DNA from: Clostridium scatologenes
GTDB lineage: Bacteria > Bacillota > Clostridia > Clostridiales > Clostridiaceae
DNA length: 64,000 nucleotides
Direction of reading: 5' to 3'
Assembly: GCF_000968375.1 (NCBI RefSeq)
Contig: NZ_CP009933.1
Location: forward strand, 1,550,001-1,614,000
Part shown: positions 16,284 through 24,935 of the stretch, piece after piece
Layout of the letters: the number at the start of each line of letters is the position of its first letter
Position numbering within the stretch: position 1 is the stretch's first letter
Notes under the pieces: model-generated
What the model was told of the DNA's origin: nothing
What the model saw: the letters and a program-made list of their open reading frames with translations, nothing else
Database searches by the model: none
Program-made: the position numbers and the translations under genes

Positions 16284-17564
16284 ATGATTGAAACAACAAA
16301 ACAAAAGTTAAAGGATTATTATGGTATAAACGATAAAGTCATTAAACTTTATGAACAAACCATAAATGATATAAAAGGCGAATTTTTAAAATACGATGAG
16401 ATAAGAGAATATAATCAATTAAAGGTTTTAAATGCACTACAACAGGAGAGAATAAGCGATTCGCATTTCACTAATTCTTCAGGATACGGATATGGAGATA
16501 TAGGAAGAGATTCTTTGGATAAGGTTTATGCTAGAATATTCAACTGTGAAAGTGCATTAGTAAGACCTCATTTTGTAAATGGCACCCATGCTTTAGGAGC
16601 TGCTCTATTTGGAAACTTAAGACCAAATGATACTATGATGTGTATATGCGGTACACCTTATGATACATTGCATAATATTATTGGAATAAACGAAAAAGAG
16701 AATATAGGTTCTTTAAAAGACTTTGGAATAAATTATAAACAGGTTGATCTAACTTGTGACGGAAAATTCAACTATGATAAGATTAAAAATGAATTAGAAA
16801 ATGATTCTAGTATTAGATTAATACATATACAAAGATCTACTGGTTACGGATGGAGAAAAGCTTTGTTGGTATCCGAAATTAAAGAAATAATAGATTTTGT
16901 AAAAGGTATAAAACCTGAAGTAATATGCTTTGTTGATAATTGTTATGGAGAATTTATAGATATACAAGAACCTACAGATGTTGGTGCTGACTTAATTGCA
17001 GGTTCTCTTATAAAAAACATAGGAGGGGGAATAGCACCAACGGGAGGATATATAGCTGGAAAAGAAGAATATGTTACACAAGCTTCTTATAGATTAACAA
17101 TACCAGGAATAGGTGGAGAATGCGGTTCAACTTTTGGAGTTATGAGACTTTTATATCAAGGATTGTTCCTTGCACCACATGTAGCCATAGAAGCATTAAA
17201 AGGTGCTCTTTTCTGTGCAAGAATAATGGAACTTTCTGGATTTGAAGTGCTTCCATCTTATAAAGATAAAAGAAGCGATATAATACAAGCTATAAAATTT
17301 AATAATAAAGAAAATTTAATAAACTTCTGCAAAGGAATTCAACAAGGATCTCCTATAGACTCTTTTGTACAATGTGAACCATGGGATATGCCAGGTTATG
17401 AAGATCAAGTAATAATGGCAGCTGGTGCCTTTGTTCAAGGTTCTTCTATTGAGTTATCTGCAGATGCACCAATAAGAGAGCCTTATATAGCTTACCTTCA
17501 GGGGGGGCTTACTTTTGATCATGCTAAAATAGGCATATTGATTGCTCTTTCTAAAATAATTTAA
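16284..17564 (+). CDS. PLP-dependent methionine gamma-lyase-like protein (YnbB/aluminium-resistance family)
   Basis: A 426-residue fold-type I PLP enzyme of the family often called aluminium resistance protein or methionine gamma-lyase family protein. SGYGYGDIGRDSLDKVYA near residue 66, VRPHFVNGTHALG, CFVDNCYGE and the Schiff-base region AGSLIKNIGGGIAPTGGYIA are characteristic. A C-S lyase activity is assumed from the superfamily; the true substrate is not known to me. AAAGGAGC precedes the ATG. It lies between hfq and lexA as in other clostridia. Confidence 0.85.
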   Translation: MIETTKQKLKDYYGINDKVIKLYEQTINDIKGEFLKYDEIREYNQLKVLNALQQERISDSHFTNSSGYGYGDIGRDSLDKVYARIFNCESALVRPHFVNGTHALGAALFGNLRPNDTMMCICGTPYDTLHNIIGINEKENIGSLKDFGINYKQVDLTCDGKFNYDKIKNELENDSSIRLIHIQRSTGYGWRKALLVSEIKEIIDFVKGIKPEVICFVDNCYGEFIDIQEPTDVGADLIAGSLIKNIGGGIAPTGGYIAGKEEYVTQASYRLTIPGIGGECGSTFGVMRLLYQGLFLAPHVAIEALKGALFCARIMELSGFEVLPSYKDKRSDIIQAIKFNNKENLINFCKGIQQGSPIDSFVQCEPWDMPGYEDQVIMAAGAFVQGSSIELSADAPIREPYIAYLQGGLTFDHAKIGILIALSKII

Positions 17565-17576
17565 ATTGTAAAATAA

Positions 17577-17615
17577 AAATAGTACCTCATATATAATTAA
17601 ATATGGGTACTATTT
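17577..17615. terminator. Bidirectional terminator between ynbB-like gene and lexA
   Basis: AAATAGTACC (17577-17586) pairs with GGTACTATTT (17606-17615); T-rich stretches follow on both strands between the convergent genes. Confidence 0.8.
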
Positions 17616-17640
17616 CTATTTTATGTGTGAAAATATAATT

Positions 17641-18249
17641 TTAATAATTCCTATAAAGTCCAACTAGTTTGCCTAGAACCTGACAATCAGGTACAATTAT
17701 TGGATTCATAGTTTTGTTTTCAGGTTGAAGTCTTATATAGTCTTTTTCTTTGAAAAACCTCTTAAGCGTAGCCTCATTATCTATTAATGCGGCAATTATA
17801 TCGCCATTTTCAGCAGAATTAGTCTTTTCAATTATACAAAAATCACCATTTAGTATTCCTGCATCAATCATGCTTTCTCCACTAACCTTTAACATAAAAA
17901 GCTCCTTATTGCTTTTTACATAATCTACAGGCAAAGGAAAGGTGTCTTCTATATTTTCTACTGCTAAAATAGGCATACCTGCAGTAATAGTTCCTATTAT
18001 AGGAACATTTATCATTTCTTTTCTGTTCAAAGAATTTTCTATTACTTCTATAGTCCTAGGTTTTGTAGCATCTCTTTTTATAAGACCTTTTTTTTCTAAT
18101 CTTTCCAAGTGACCATGAACTGTAGATGTAGAGCTTAATCCAACAGCTGCACATATTTCTCTTACAGAAGGTGGATAGCCTTTTTCTTTAATTTGTTCTT
18201 TTATAAATTCATAAATTTCCATCTGTTTATTGCTTTTGCGTCCTGGCAT
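17641..18249 (-). CDS. lexA: SOS repressor LexA
   Basis: A 202-residue LexA. The N-terminal winged helix (residues 1-65, YPPSVREICAAVGLSSTSTV) binds SOS boxes. The self-cleavage site is Ala90-Gly91 in ITAGMP, and the Ser-Lys dyad is Ser126 (GESMID) and Lys163 (ATLKRF). RecA filaments trigger cleavage and induce the regulon. GAGGTG lies upstream of the ATG. A LexA box overlaps its own promoter (next entry), and another lies upstream of dinB in this window. Confidence 0.97.
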   Translation of the reverse strand: MPGRKSNKQMEIYEFIKEQIKEKGYPPSVREICAAVGLSSTSTVHGHLERLEKKGLIKRDATKPRTIEVIENSLNRKEMINVPIIGTITAGMPILAVENIEDTFPLPVDYVKSNKELFMLKVSGESMIDAGILNGDFCIIEKTNSAENGDIIAALIDNEATLKRFFKEKDYIRLQPENKTMNPIIVPDCQVLGKLVGLYRNY

Positions 18250-18317
18250 AAAAACACCTCTCTAACTTCACACATTTCAAAGGAATTAACTTTCTCAAAA
18301 CACCTTCATTTATCTGA

Positions 18318-18356
18318 ATTATATCATATTATACTATATTTATCAAACTTATGTTC
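18318..18356 (-). promoter_or_regulatory. lexA promoter with overlapping LexA box
   Basis: On the minus strand TTGATA (18341-18346), a 17-base spacer and TATAAT (18318-18323) form a strong promoter. GAACATAAGTTT at 18345-18356 matches the Gram-positive SOS box GAACNNNNGTTY and overlaps the -35, as expected for autoregulation. Confidence 0.8.
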
Positions 18357-18539
18357 TACACTTTTTTCTTATGATACTTATTTTTACAAAATTTATAAGG
18401 AACATTAAATTATTGAATTAGGGCACTTCTAAAGAAAATTACTTGGAATTTAATTTATATTGTGTATAATAGTATTTAGGCTTTAAATTATTAATCACCA
18501 AATATAATATGTTATGTTAAAAAAGGAAGGAATTAATTG

Positions 18540-18956
18540 ATGAATAAAAAGTGTATATTTAACTCTAATAAAGATTGTACTAATTGTGGAGAGTGTGACA
18601 GATGTGATTTAAATCCACAAAAAAAATGTACTAATTGTGGCAAATGTCTGGAATTAGAAGGATATGATATAAAAGCAATAAAAATCGATGAAATATTAGA
18701 AGATAAAGTTGATGCAGAAGAACTTCAAGAAGAAAATGAAAATCATTATCATTTAAATAATAAAAAAACCGAAGACGACTCCGAAGAAAATAGCGATTTA
18801 GAAAATACTAAATCTGAAAACCTAGATGACAACATGGAATACATAGATGATGTAGAAGGTTTGAGAGAAATCATTGAAGATGAAGGTGCTTTTAAAGATT
18901 TAACTTATGAAGAGTTTCCCGGGCTTATAAGATTTAAAGGTCATGAGAGGGAATAA
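18540..18956 (+). CDS. Small Cys-rich, acidic protein of unknown function
   Basis: A 138-residue protein. The first 40 residues hold nine Cys in a repeated pattern (DCTNCGECDRCDL, then CTNCGKCLE), suggesting Fe-S clusters or zinc. The remainder is very acidic with a low-complexity E/D/N stretch and a final EGLREIIEDEGAFKDLTYEE segment. ATG 18540 has AAGGAAGG 9 bases upstream. It is divergent from lexA and ends in a bidirectional terminator. Similar proteins seem restricted to clostridia (impression from memory). Confidence 0.7.
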   Translation: MNKKCIFNSNKDCTNCGECDRCDLNPQKKCTNCGKCLELEGYDIKAIKIDEILEDKVDAEELQEENENHYHLNNKKTEDDSEENSDLENTKSENLDDNMEYIDDVEGLREIIEDEGAFKDLTYEEFPGLIRFKGHERE

Positions 18957-19000
18957 AAATAAAAGGCTTGTCCTAAACAGGGAACAAAGCCTTTTATTTT
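18956..19000. terminator. Bidirectional terminator
   Basis: A perfect 14-bp stem: AAAATAAAAGGCTT (18956-18969) with AAGCCTTTTATTTT (18987-19000). It overlaps the stop regions of both convergent genes. Confidence 0.85.
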
Positions 19001-19992
19001 TATTCATCATTTTCTTGACTTAAAGGGTTCAGTTTAACAGCATCTCTCAATTTTTCATCATCTACATGAGTATAAATTTGAGTAGTAGATACATTTTCGT
19101 GACCTAATATTTTTTGCAAACTCCTTATATCCACATTTCCATATTTATACATAAGTGTTGCTGCTGTGTGTCTTAATTTATGAGGAGTATACCTTTCTGA
19201 ATCTAGTTCTGCACTAATTAAGTGTTTTTTTAGCATAACCTCTACAGCCCTTTTGCTCATTTTTGTATGGTTTTTACTTATAAAAAGAACATCTTTATCA
19301 ATTATTTTATCTATATTTTCATTACGAACCTTCAAATAATTGTTTAACGCTTTAACACATGCATTGTTTAAATAAACAGTTCTTTCTTTATTTCCTTTAC
19401 CTATAACAGTTAATATATCTCCTTTTATATTGGAAATATTAATACTACATAGCTCAGAAAGTCTGAGACCACAATTTAGAAATAAAGTTATTATACAATA
19501 ATCTCTTTCTTTATTTCTGCCAGATATGGCTTTTAAAAGAGATTTACTTTCGTCCAAAGTAAGATAAGTAGGGTTTCTTTTGCTTATTTTAGGCGATTCC
19601 AAATCTACAGCAGGATTTTCGTCTATAACTTTGGCTCTACTGCTCAAGAATTTAAAAAAAGATTTTAATGTAGCAACTTTTCTTGCTCTAGCATAAGCAC
19701 TATTTTTTCTATATTTTTCTACAAATGATAAAAACGCATAAAGATCTGCTAAGGTTATTTTTCTTAAAATGGAATTATCTATATCGGCTATAGGAATTTC
19801 TTCAAAATCAAGAGTTTCATCATTGATTAAACCTTTATAAATTTTTAAAAATCTAAAAAACATGGTCAAATCAATTTTATAACCTTTTATTGTGTTTTGG
19901 GATTTACCTTTTATCGTTTCCAGATAGTTTGAAAAATCTATTAAACTTTGAGGTAAAGTATTGTTCCTTATTGATGCTATATTATATTTCAT
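19000..19992 (-). CDS. Tyrosine recombinase (XerC/XerD-like)
   Basis: A 330-residue site-specific recombinase with all catalytic positions: Arg in NCGLRLSELCS, Lys in GKGNKERTVYL, H-x-x-R in HKLRHTAATLM, His in LGHENV and the Tyr nucleophile in TQIYTH. The N-terminal SAM-like domain (about 15-125) has the usual QNTIKGYKIDL. It is Xer-sized. Whether it resolves chromosome dimers or a local site cannot be told. It is translated just 4 bases after the HTH gene upstream, so the two form an operon behind the inverted repeat at 20713-20740. Confidence 0.85.
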   Translation of the reverse strand: MKYNIASIRNNTLPQSLIDFSNYLETIKGKSQNTIKGYKIDLTMFFRFLKIYKGLINDETLDFEEIPIADIDNSILRKITLADLYAFLSFVEKYRKNSAYARARKVATLKSFFKFLSSRAKVIDENPAVDLESPKISKRNPTYLTLDESKSLLKAISGRNKERDYCIITLFLNCGLRLSELCSINISNIKGDILTVIGKGNKERTVYLNNACVKALNNYLKVRNENIDKIIDKDVLFISKNHTKMSKRAVEVMLKKHLISAELDSERYTPHKLRHTAATLMYKYGNVDIRSLQKILGHENVSTTQIYTHVDDEKLRDAVKLNPLSQENDE

Positions 19993-19996
19993 AATA

Positions 19997-20665
19997 CTAA
20001 ATTCCTTTCACTTCTTTTAATATTTGTGCAACTATCTTTTTTAAAGCATTTTCTTCATTATCTAGTGTTAAAATAGTGTACCCTTTAGTTGTATTATTCT
20101 TATGATGAGAATGTTTTCCAATTTCAATTAAAAATTTGCTCATTGTCAGTGACTTTAATATAATTATAGGTATATCTGTTTCAAAATCTGAAATTCCAAG
20201 AGCAGTTACGCCAATTATAACTTCATATTTTTTAAGTTCTTGTTCAAGAAGTATATTTAATTGATATCTTACATCGTTTTCGAGAGAACAACTAGGTAAT
20301 TGATCAGGCACAACTCTTCCTTTTTTTATGGATTTATAGTCTCTTTTAGTTACAGCTATTTTTTGGGCTTCCTTTTGAGTTCTATTTAAGCCTAATTCTT
20401 TTAGCCATATTTGTATTGTCCTGGGACCAACACCGTATATATTCGCTATATCTGTAGTACTTATATTTCTTTTTATCATCAATATATATAGGTCCTTTAT
20501 TATGTATTCGTAACCTCTATGAATTTGTAAAGATTCATAATTATTATATATTTTTTTTAATTCCATTTCATCCTTAGAATTTAAATCTGTTGATAATAGT
20601 TTTTTTACATGCTCATCATATTGAAAATGTTTATATTTAAATGTTATAGTTCTACCTCTAACCAT
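19997..20665 (-). CDS. HTH protein of unknown function, operon partner of the recombinase
   Basis: A 222-residue basic protein. Residues about 62-100 form a homeodomain-like HTH (IKRNISTTDIANIYGVGPRT, IQIWLKELGLNR). The C-terminal half (about 135-222) has an alpha/beta pattern with VIIGVTALGISDFETDIPII and a His-rich HSHHKNN loop that could be a nuclease-like or ligand domain; I cannot name it. AGGAGG precedes the ATG. Its promoter overlaps a 28-bp inverted repeat, so it may be autoregulatory. Confidence 0.6.
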   Translation of the reverse strand: MVRGRTITFKYKHFQYDEHVKKLLSTDLNSKDEMELKKIYNNYESLQIHRGYEYIIKDLYILMIKRNISTTDIANIYGVGPRTIQIWLKELGLNRTQKEAQKIAVTKRDYKSIKKGRVVPDQLPSCSLENDVRYQLNILLEQELKKYEVIIGVTALGISDFETDIPIIILKSLTMSKFLIEIGKHSHHKNNTTKGYTILTLDNEENALKKIVAQILKEVKGI

Positions 20666-20700
20666 AAAAACCTCCTAAATGTATTCTAAGTGTTGATTCT

Positions 20701-20740
20701 ATTATACTATATAACTTCGCATAATTCAATAAGCGAAGTT
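20701..20740 (-). promoter_or_regulatory. Promoter and inverted-repeat operator of the HTH-recombinase operon
   Basis: On the minus strand TTGAAT (20724-20729), a 17-base spacer and TATAAT (20701-20706) form a promoter. AACTTCGC (20713-20720) and GCGAAGTT (20733-20740) form a perfect repeat around the -35; extended arms are 11 bp with one mismatch around a 6-bp centre. Confidence 0.65.
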
Positions 20741-21151
20741 TAATAAATGTATATTTAGCGCATATAATTTAAAATGTAATGTAATAGTGGTTTTATATAT
20801 ACTAATAAGTAATATTCATCTATTAATTACATTGTTATTTTAATAAAGCACTTACTTATATATCGTATTTTAAATTACATTTTCAATATATAAAGATTCT
20901 AATTTTATATATAAAATGACATTTATAAGAAAAACATGCATAAAACATCAAAACACAAATATAAGTTAATCTTTTGTACATTTTTGTAAAAAAATCTGTC
21001 ATTTATATATAATCGTATTTCAATTGATAACATTATCAATTGCTATAATAGGGGGTAAGTTAACATTTTTTATTCATTTCTAATTTTATAACATTCATAA
21101 CAAATGTGATTAGTTATTAATTTCATATATTTCCACAAACTGGTGATAATT
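20741..21151. other. Long AT-rich non-coding stretch with a promoter-like palindrome
   Basis: No convincing gene is seen. CAATTGATAA (21021-21030) and TTATCAATTG (21033-21042) form a perfect 10-bp inverted repeat, directly followed by TATAAT (21044-21049) and GGGGGTAAG on the plus strand, so a regulated promoter toward 21250 is possible. The -35 is weak. Confidence 0.45.
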
Positions 21152-21250
21152 ATGTGGATTCAATTTTTTGTTATCTTTTCTACTTTTCGCAGCAGGATGC
21201 AGAAGTTACTACATTTATCATCAATAAACATCAATTTATTTAAAAAATAA
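21152..21250 (+). CDS. Possible small hydrophobic peptide, 32 residues
   Basis: ATG 21152 with a weak GGTGA SD opens a 32-codon frame beginning MWIQFFVIFSTF and then basic. It lies between the palindrome-promoter at 21021-21049 and the terminator at 21258-21298. The coding nature is doubtful; a non-coding RNA is equally possible. Confidence 0.2.
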   Translation: MWIQFFVIFSTFRSRMQKLLHLSSININLFKK

Positions 21251-21257
21251 AAAAATA

Positions 21258-21298
21258 AAAAAGCTTCAAACATAAAATTCTAAGGTTTGAAGCTTTTT
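21258..21298. terminator. Strong terminator, probably bidirectional
   Basis: A perfect 14-bp stem: AAAAAGCTTCAAAC (21258-21271) with GTTTGAAGCTTTTT (21285-21298). On the minus strand it runs into a long T-rich stretch, so it can end the alcohol dehydrogenase transcript. Confidence 0.85.
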
Positions 21299-21435
21299 AA
21301 ATTTCGTATTTTTAATACAGCTTACTATAAATGTACTTGTGAATTTGTACTTAAATATAAAAATTATATTTAATATCTATTTGTAAAATATATCTGATTA
21401 GAGAAGTACTTATCAGTAATTTTATACGTATCTAC

Positions 21436-22602
21436 TTAGAAATCTACCTTTTCTCCAGCAAATGTACATTGGAATAATTTCTTCATTTCTAGTTCAGTTA
21501 TAGCTCTTGGATTCGATCCAGTGCATGCATCTCCCATAGCATTATGTGCTATAAGGTCTAGATTTGCATTAAAATCTTCTTCTTTTATTCCATACGCTTT
21601 CAATGTTTGAGGTATATTCATTTTCTTATTTAGAGTTTTTACAAAGTCAGTCAAATTATCTATTAGATCATCTTGCGTTTTTCCAGTAAAGCCTAAAGCT
21701 ATAGATATATTTGCATATCTATCTCCACATATTTTTTTGTTAAAATCAATTACATAAGGGAGGAATATAGCGTTTGCACATCCATGTGGTATATGAAATA
21801 CTGCACCTGTTTTATGAGCCATGCTGTGTGCTATTCCAAGTAATGCATTTGAAAATGCCATTCCGGCCAAACACTGAGCTATATGCATTTCGTCTCTAGC
21901 TTTTTTGTTTCCTTCGAAAGATTTTATTAGAAACTTTTGTATCATAGTTATTGCTTGTATAGCAAGCGGATCTGAAATATATGATCTTTCACTTGCAACA
22001 TACGCCTCTATAGCATGAGTTAAAGCGTCCATACCTGTATGAGCTGTTAATTTTGGCGGCATTGTTTGTGCAAGAGCTGGATCTACTATAGCTATATCTG
22101 GTGTCAAATTAAAATCAGCTAAAGGATATTTTATTTTAGCTTTATAATCAGTTATTACTGAAAAAGCAGTTACTTCTGTAGCTGTTCCACTTGTAGATGC
22201 TATTGCTATAAATTTAGCTTTTTGTCTTAAATCTGGTATTCCAAAAGGAATAACAGCTTTTTCAAAGGTAAAGTCAGGATACTCATAGAATATCCACATA
22301 GCCTTGGCTGCATCTATTGGCGATCCTCCACCTATAGCAACTATCCAGTCTGGCTGGAATTCTCTCATAATTTTTGCCCCATTCATAACGGTTTCAACTG
22401 ATGGATCTGGTTCAACACCCTCTATCAATTTAACTTCGATACCAGCTTCTTTTAAATATTTTTCAACCTTTTGAAGAAAACCAAATTTTTTCATTGATCC
22501 CCCACCAACAACAACTATAGCTTTTTTACCTTTTAACGTTTTCAATGTTTCTAAAGAATTTTCACCGAAATAAATATCTCTTGGTAATGTAAATCTTGAC
22601 AT
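21436..22602 (-). CDS. Iron-containing alcohol dehydrogenase
   Basis: A 388-residue group III alcohol dehydrogenase reducing aldehydes (or ketones) to alcohols with NAD(P)H. GGGSPIDAAKAMW is the nucleotide-binding signature. The iron ligands are the Asp and His around GMDALTHAIEAY and the His residues in SMAHKTGAVFHIPHG. The N-terminus RFTLPRDIYFGENSLETL is close to enzymes of solventogenic and acetogenic clostridia (from memory). A sigma-54 promoter lies about 115 bases upstream, with the gene for a sigma-54 activator beyond it, so expression is probably signal-dependent. Confidence 0.92.
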   Translation of the reverse strand: MSRFTLPRDIYFGENSLETLKTLKGKKAIVVVGGGSMKKFGFLQKVEKYLKEAGIEVKLIEGVEPDPSVETVMNGAKIMREFQPDWIVAIGGGSPIDAAKAMWIFYEYPDFTFEKAVIPFGIPDLRQKAKFIAIASTSGTATEVTAFSVITDYKAKIKYPLADFNLTPDIAIVDPALAQTMPPKLTAHTGMDALTHAIEAYVASERSYISDPLAIQAITMIQKFLIKSFEGNKKARDEMHIAQCLAGMAFSNALLGIAHSMAHKTGAVFHIPHGCANAIFLPYVIDFNKKICGDRYANISIALGFTGKTQDDLIDNLTDFVKTLNKKMNIPQTLKAYGIKEEDFNANLDLIAHNAMGDACTGSNPRAITELEMKKLFQCTFAGEKVDF

Positions 22603-22718
22603 TCTTCATTCCCCCTAAAAGTTTATTTAAATACCTGATTTTAATAATTTTAAACTTTAGCAATACGCATAAATCACTAAAGTAAAATATTATTAATTTT
22701 ACCTTGTTCATATATATA

Positions 22719-22734
22719 AGCAAAATGTATTCCA
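22719..22734 (-). promoter_or_regulatory. Sigma-54 (-24/-12) promoter of the alcohol dehydrogenase gene
   Basis: On the minus strand TGGAAT, 5 bases, TTGCT: GG and GC are separated by exactly 10 bases, as required for sigma-54. It lies 117 bases before the ATG, and an AcoR-type activator is encoded just upstream. Confidence 0.75.
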
Positions 22735-22884
22735 AATATATGGTTAATTTTTATTTTAAATACAATTAAAGTAAAATTTTCATAAAACACCAAGTTAAAA
22801 TGACACTATGGAACTTTATATATATTTATATATTTCCATTTAACTTTTGATACTGTAAAATTAGTACCATTATGGCGCATATTT

Positions 22885-22938
22885 ACTGTTAGATTATAAG
22901 ACACTGTTAGATTATAAGACACTGTTAGATTATAAAAC
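22885..22938. repeat. Three tandem 18-bp repeats in the adh enhancer region
   Basis: ACTGTTAGATTATAAGAC occurs three times head to tail (22885, 22903, 22921; the last copy has one change, A for G). It lies 150-220 bases upstream of the sigma-54 promoter, where activator sites are expected. Confidence 0.9.
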
Positions 22939-22946
22939 ACTATCAC

Positions 22947-22972
22947 AAATATTTCATTACCTTGAAATATTT
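22947..22972. promoter_or_regulatory. Inverted repeat, candidate activator binding site
   Basis: AAATATTTCA (22947-22956) and TGAAATATTT (22963-22972), a perfect 10-bp dyad with a 6-base centre. It adjoins the tandem repeats and is about 220 bases from the sigma-54 promoter. Confidence 0.5.
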
Positions 22973-23032
22973 ATAGTTTTTAAATTTAAATATAATAAAA
23001 AAATATTTTTCCTTTTAAAAATATAAAATAAA

Positions 23033-23072
23033 AGGTATCATGATAGAAATTTTTTTATTCTTCATAATACCT
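23033..23072 (-). terminator. Terminator of the sigma-54 activator gene
   Basis: AGGTATCATGA (23033-23043) pairs with TCATAATACCT (23062-23072) with one mismatch; the minus strand continues T-rich. Confidence 0.6.
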
Positions 23073-23096
23073 ACAATAGATTTTTACTTTATTTAA

Positions 23097-24704
23097 TTAT
23101 CTCATTTTTGCAATTTTTGATATTTCAGAATACTCTATATTGTATCTTTGGATTTTTCTATATAAAGTATTTCTTCCAATTTTCATAGCTTTAGCTGCTA
23201 CTGTTATGTTTCCATTGAATTTATTGAGTACCCTAATTATATGGGCCTTTTCCACAAGTTCAAGTTCCATATTAGTATATAACATATCATATTGAATACT
23301 GTTATCGTCTATATTTGTTAAATAAGACTTTGAAGAAAGAATTGTTTTAGGTACCATTTCTGTATTTACAATAAATTCAACCATGTTTTCCAGTTCTCTT
23401 ATGTTACCAGGCCAATTCCAGCGCAGTAAGTTTTCCATACAAATTTTATTAATTTCAACTTTCTTTTTATTAAGTTTACTACTTATTTTATTCATATAAT
23501 AATCTATTAAAAGAGGTATATCATCTTTTCTATCTCTTAATGCAGGAAGATGAATAGGTACTACATTAAGTCTATAAAATAAATCTTTTCTAAATCTTCC
23601 TTTTTCCACTTCTAAACTAAGATCCTTATTAGTAGCTGAAATAATTCTAACATTTAAATGAATTTGCTTAGATCCTCCAATTCTATGGATTACTCCTTCT
23701 TCTATAACTCTCAAAAGGCTTACTTGCATATCCAATGGCATTTCACCAATTTCATCAAGAAATATAGTACCTTCTTCTGCCATTTCAAACTTTCCTGCAT
23801 TTCCTTCTTTTTTAGCTCCAGTAAATGCTCCAGCATCATATCCAAATAATTCCGATTCAATCAAGTTAGGATGGATAGATCCACAATTTACTGCAATAAA
23901 AGGCATGTTTTTTCTTCTACTGTGATTGTGTATGGATTGAGCGAACATTTCTTTTCCTGTACCACTTTCACCTGTAATGAGTATACTAGATTTACTATCT
24001 GCTATCTTTTTAGCATATTCAATAGTATTTATAATTTTTTCATTTTGTCCTATAATTTTATCAAAAGTATATATTGCTTGATTGTTAAATAACCCTTTAA
24101 CAAACTTTTGTTTTTTTTGTATATTATTATAATTTTTGAATTGAATCATTTTTTCAATAACCTTAGCTAATGCAGCCACAATTCCAAGTGTGTAAGGGTA
24201 AACGTATTCATTGTACTCTGTCAAATCTAATACTCCTATTATTTCTCCTTTATTATTTTTTATAGGTGCTGCAGAGCATGCCCATTTATGATGAGATTTT
24301 ATAAAATTTTGTTCTCCGAATATTTGAACAGGCATATTAGTGATAATTGCTAAACTTATAGCATTAGTTCCTATATTTTCTTCGTTCATATAACTACCTG
24401 GAATAATTTTTGATTTAAATGCTTCTTTAAGGATATTTTCATCACCTGATGTATTTAATATACAGCCATCTTTATCTGTAAGGATATAGAAAGATCCAGT
24501 ATCTTTTGCAAAGTTATACATTTCATTGATAAAAGGAATTGCTGTTATAATTAGATCGTTATTTTCTTGTAGTTTTATTTGCAATTCTTGAGCTGTAATT
24601 ATTTTTTTACTAAATGTTCTAGTCCTCTTAATTCCTAAAGCTTCACATCTTTTATGAGATTCTAGTACCATTTTTTCTTGTTCATTCATATTAAACCTGT
24701 TCAT
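23097..24704 (-). CDS. Sigma-54-dependent transcriptional activator, AcoR-like
   Basis: A 535-residue enhancer-binding protein. Residues about 60-200 form a GAF-type sensor (GSFYILTDKDGCIL, YMNEENIGTNAISLAI). The AAA+ domain carries ILITGESGTGKEMFA, ESELFGYDAGAFTGA with the sigma-54-contacting GAFTGA loop, and GTIFLDEIGEMP. The C-terminus has a Fis-type HTH (NGNITVAAKAMKIGRNTLYR). The layout matches AcoR-type regulators of alcohol and acetoin catabolism. It likely activates the adjacent alcohol dehydrogenase gene through its sigma-54 promoter. The signal is unknown. Confidence 0.9.
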   Translation of the reverse strand: MNRFNMNEQEKMVLESHKRCEALGIKRTRTFSKKIITAQELQIKLQENNDLIITAIPFINEMYNFAKDTGSFYILTDKDGCILNTSGDENILKEAFKSKIIPGSYMNEENIGTNAISLAIITNMPVQIFGEQNFIKSHHKWACSAAPIKNNKGEIIGVLDLTEYNEYVYPYTLGIVAALAKVIEKMIQFKNYNNIQKKQKFVKGLFNNQAIYTFDKIIGQNEKIINTIEYAKKIADSKSSILITGESGTGKEMFAQSIHNHSRRKNMPFIAVNCGSIHPNLIESELFGYDAGAFTGAKKEGNAGKFEMAEEGTIFLDEIGEMPLDMQVSLLRVIEEGVIHRIGGSKQIHLNVRIISATNKDLSLEVEKGRFRKDLFYRLNVVPIHLPALRDRKDDIPLLIDYYMNKISSKLNKKKVEINKICMENLLRWNWPGNIRELENMVEFIVNTEMVPKTILSSKSYLTNIDDNSIQYDMLYTNMELELVEKAHIIRVLNKFNGNITVAAKAMKIGRNTLYRKIQRYNIEYSEISKIAKMR

Positions 24705-24865
24705 AATAATTAAACTTCACCTCTCAATTATTGTTTTTAGTATGCTACAAATTCAATAATTTAAAAATATTTATAACGATCCACACTTACTTGTATTTCA
24801 AATATTACCATATATTATAAAATTTAGTCAATAACAAAACTGATAAATATCAATGAAATAAAAAA

Positions 24866-24900
24866 AAAGACAATTACTGTCTAATACAGAAATTATCTTT
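24866..24900 (-). terminator. Terminator of the MIF-like gene
   Basis: An imperfect 14-bp stem between 24866-24879 and 24887-24900; on the minus strand it ends in a run of nine T. Confidence 0.65.
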
Positions 24901-24935
24901 TCAATTTAGTATAGATTTTTTTGATTCCACTTATT

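Noticed and set aside
20713..20740. A loxP or canonical dif site
   Set aside because: The arm resembles both in part, but the repeat fits an operator overlapping a promoter and lacks the standard dif right arm; reported only as an open possibility.
22885..22938. Tandem repeats as a CRISPR array
   Set aside because: The three 18-bp units are directly adjacent with no spacers, and no cas genes are present.
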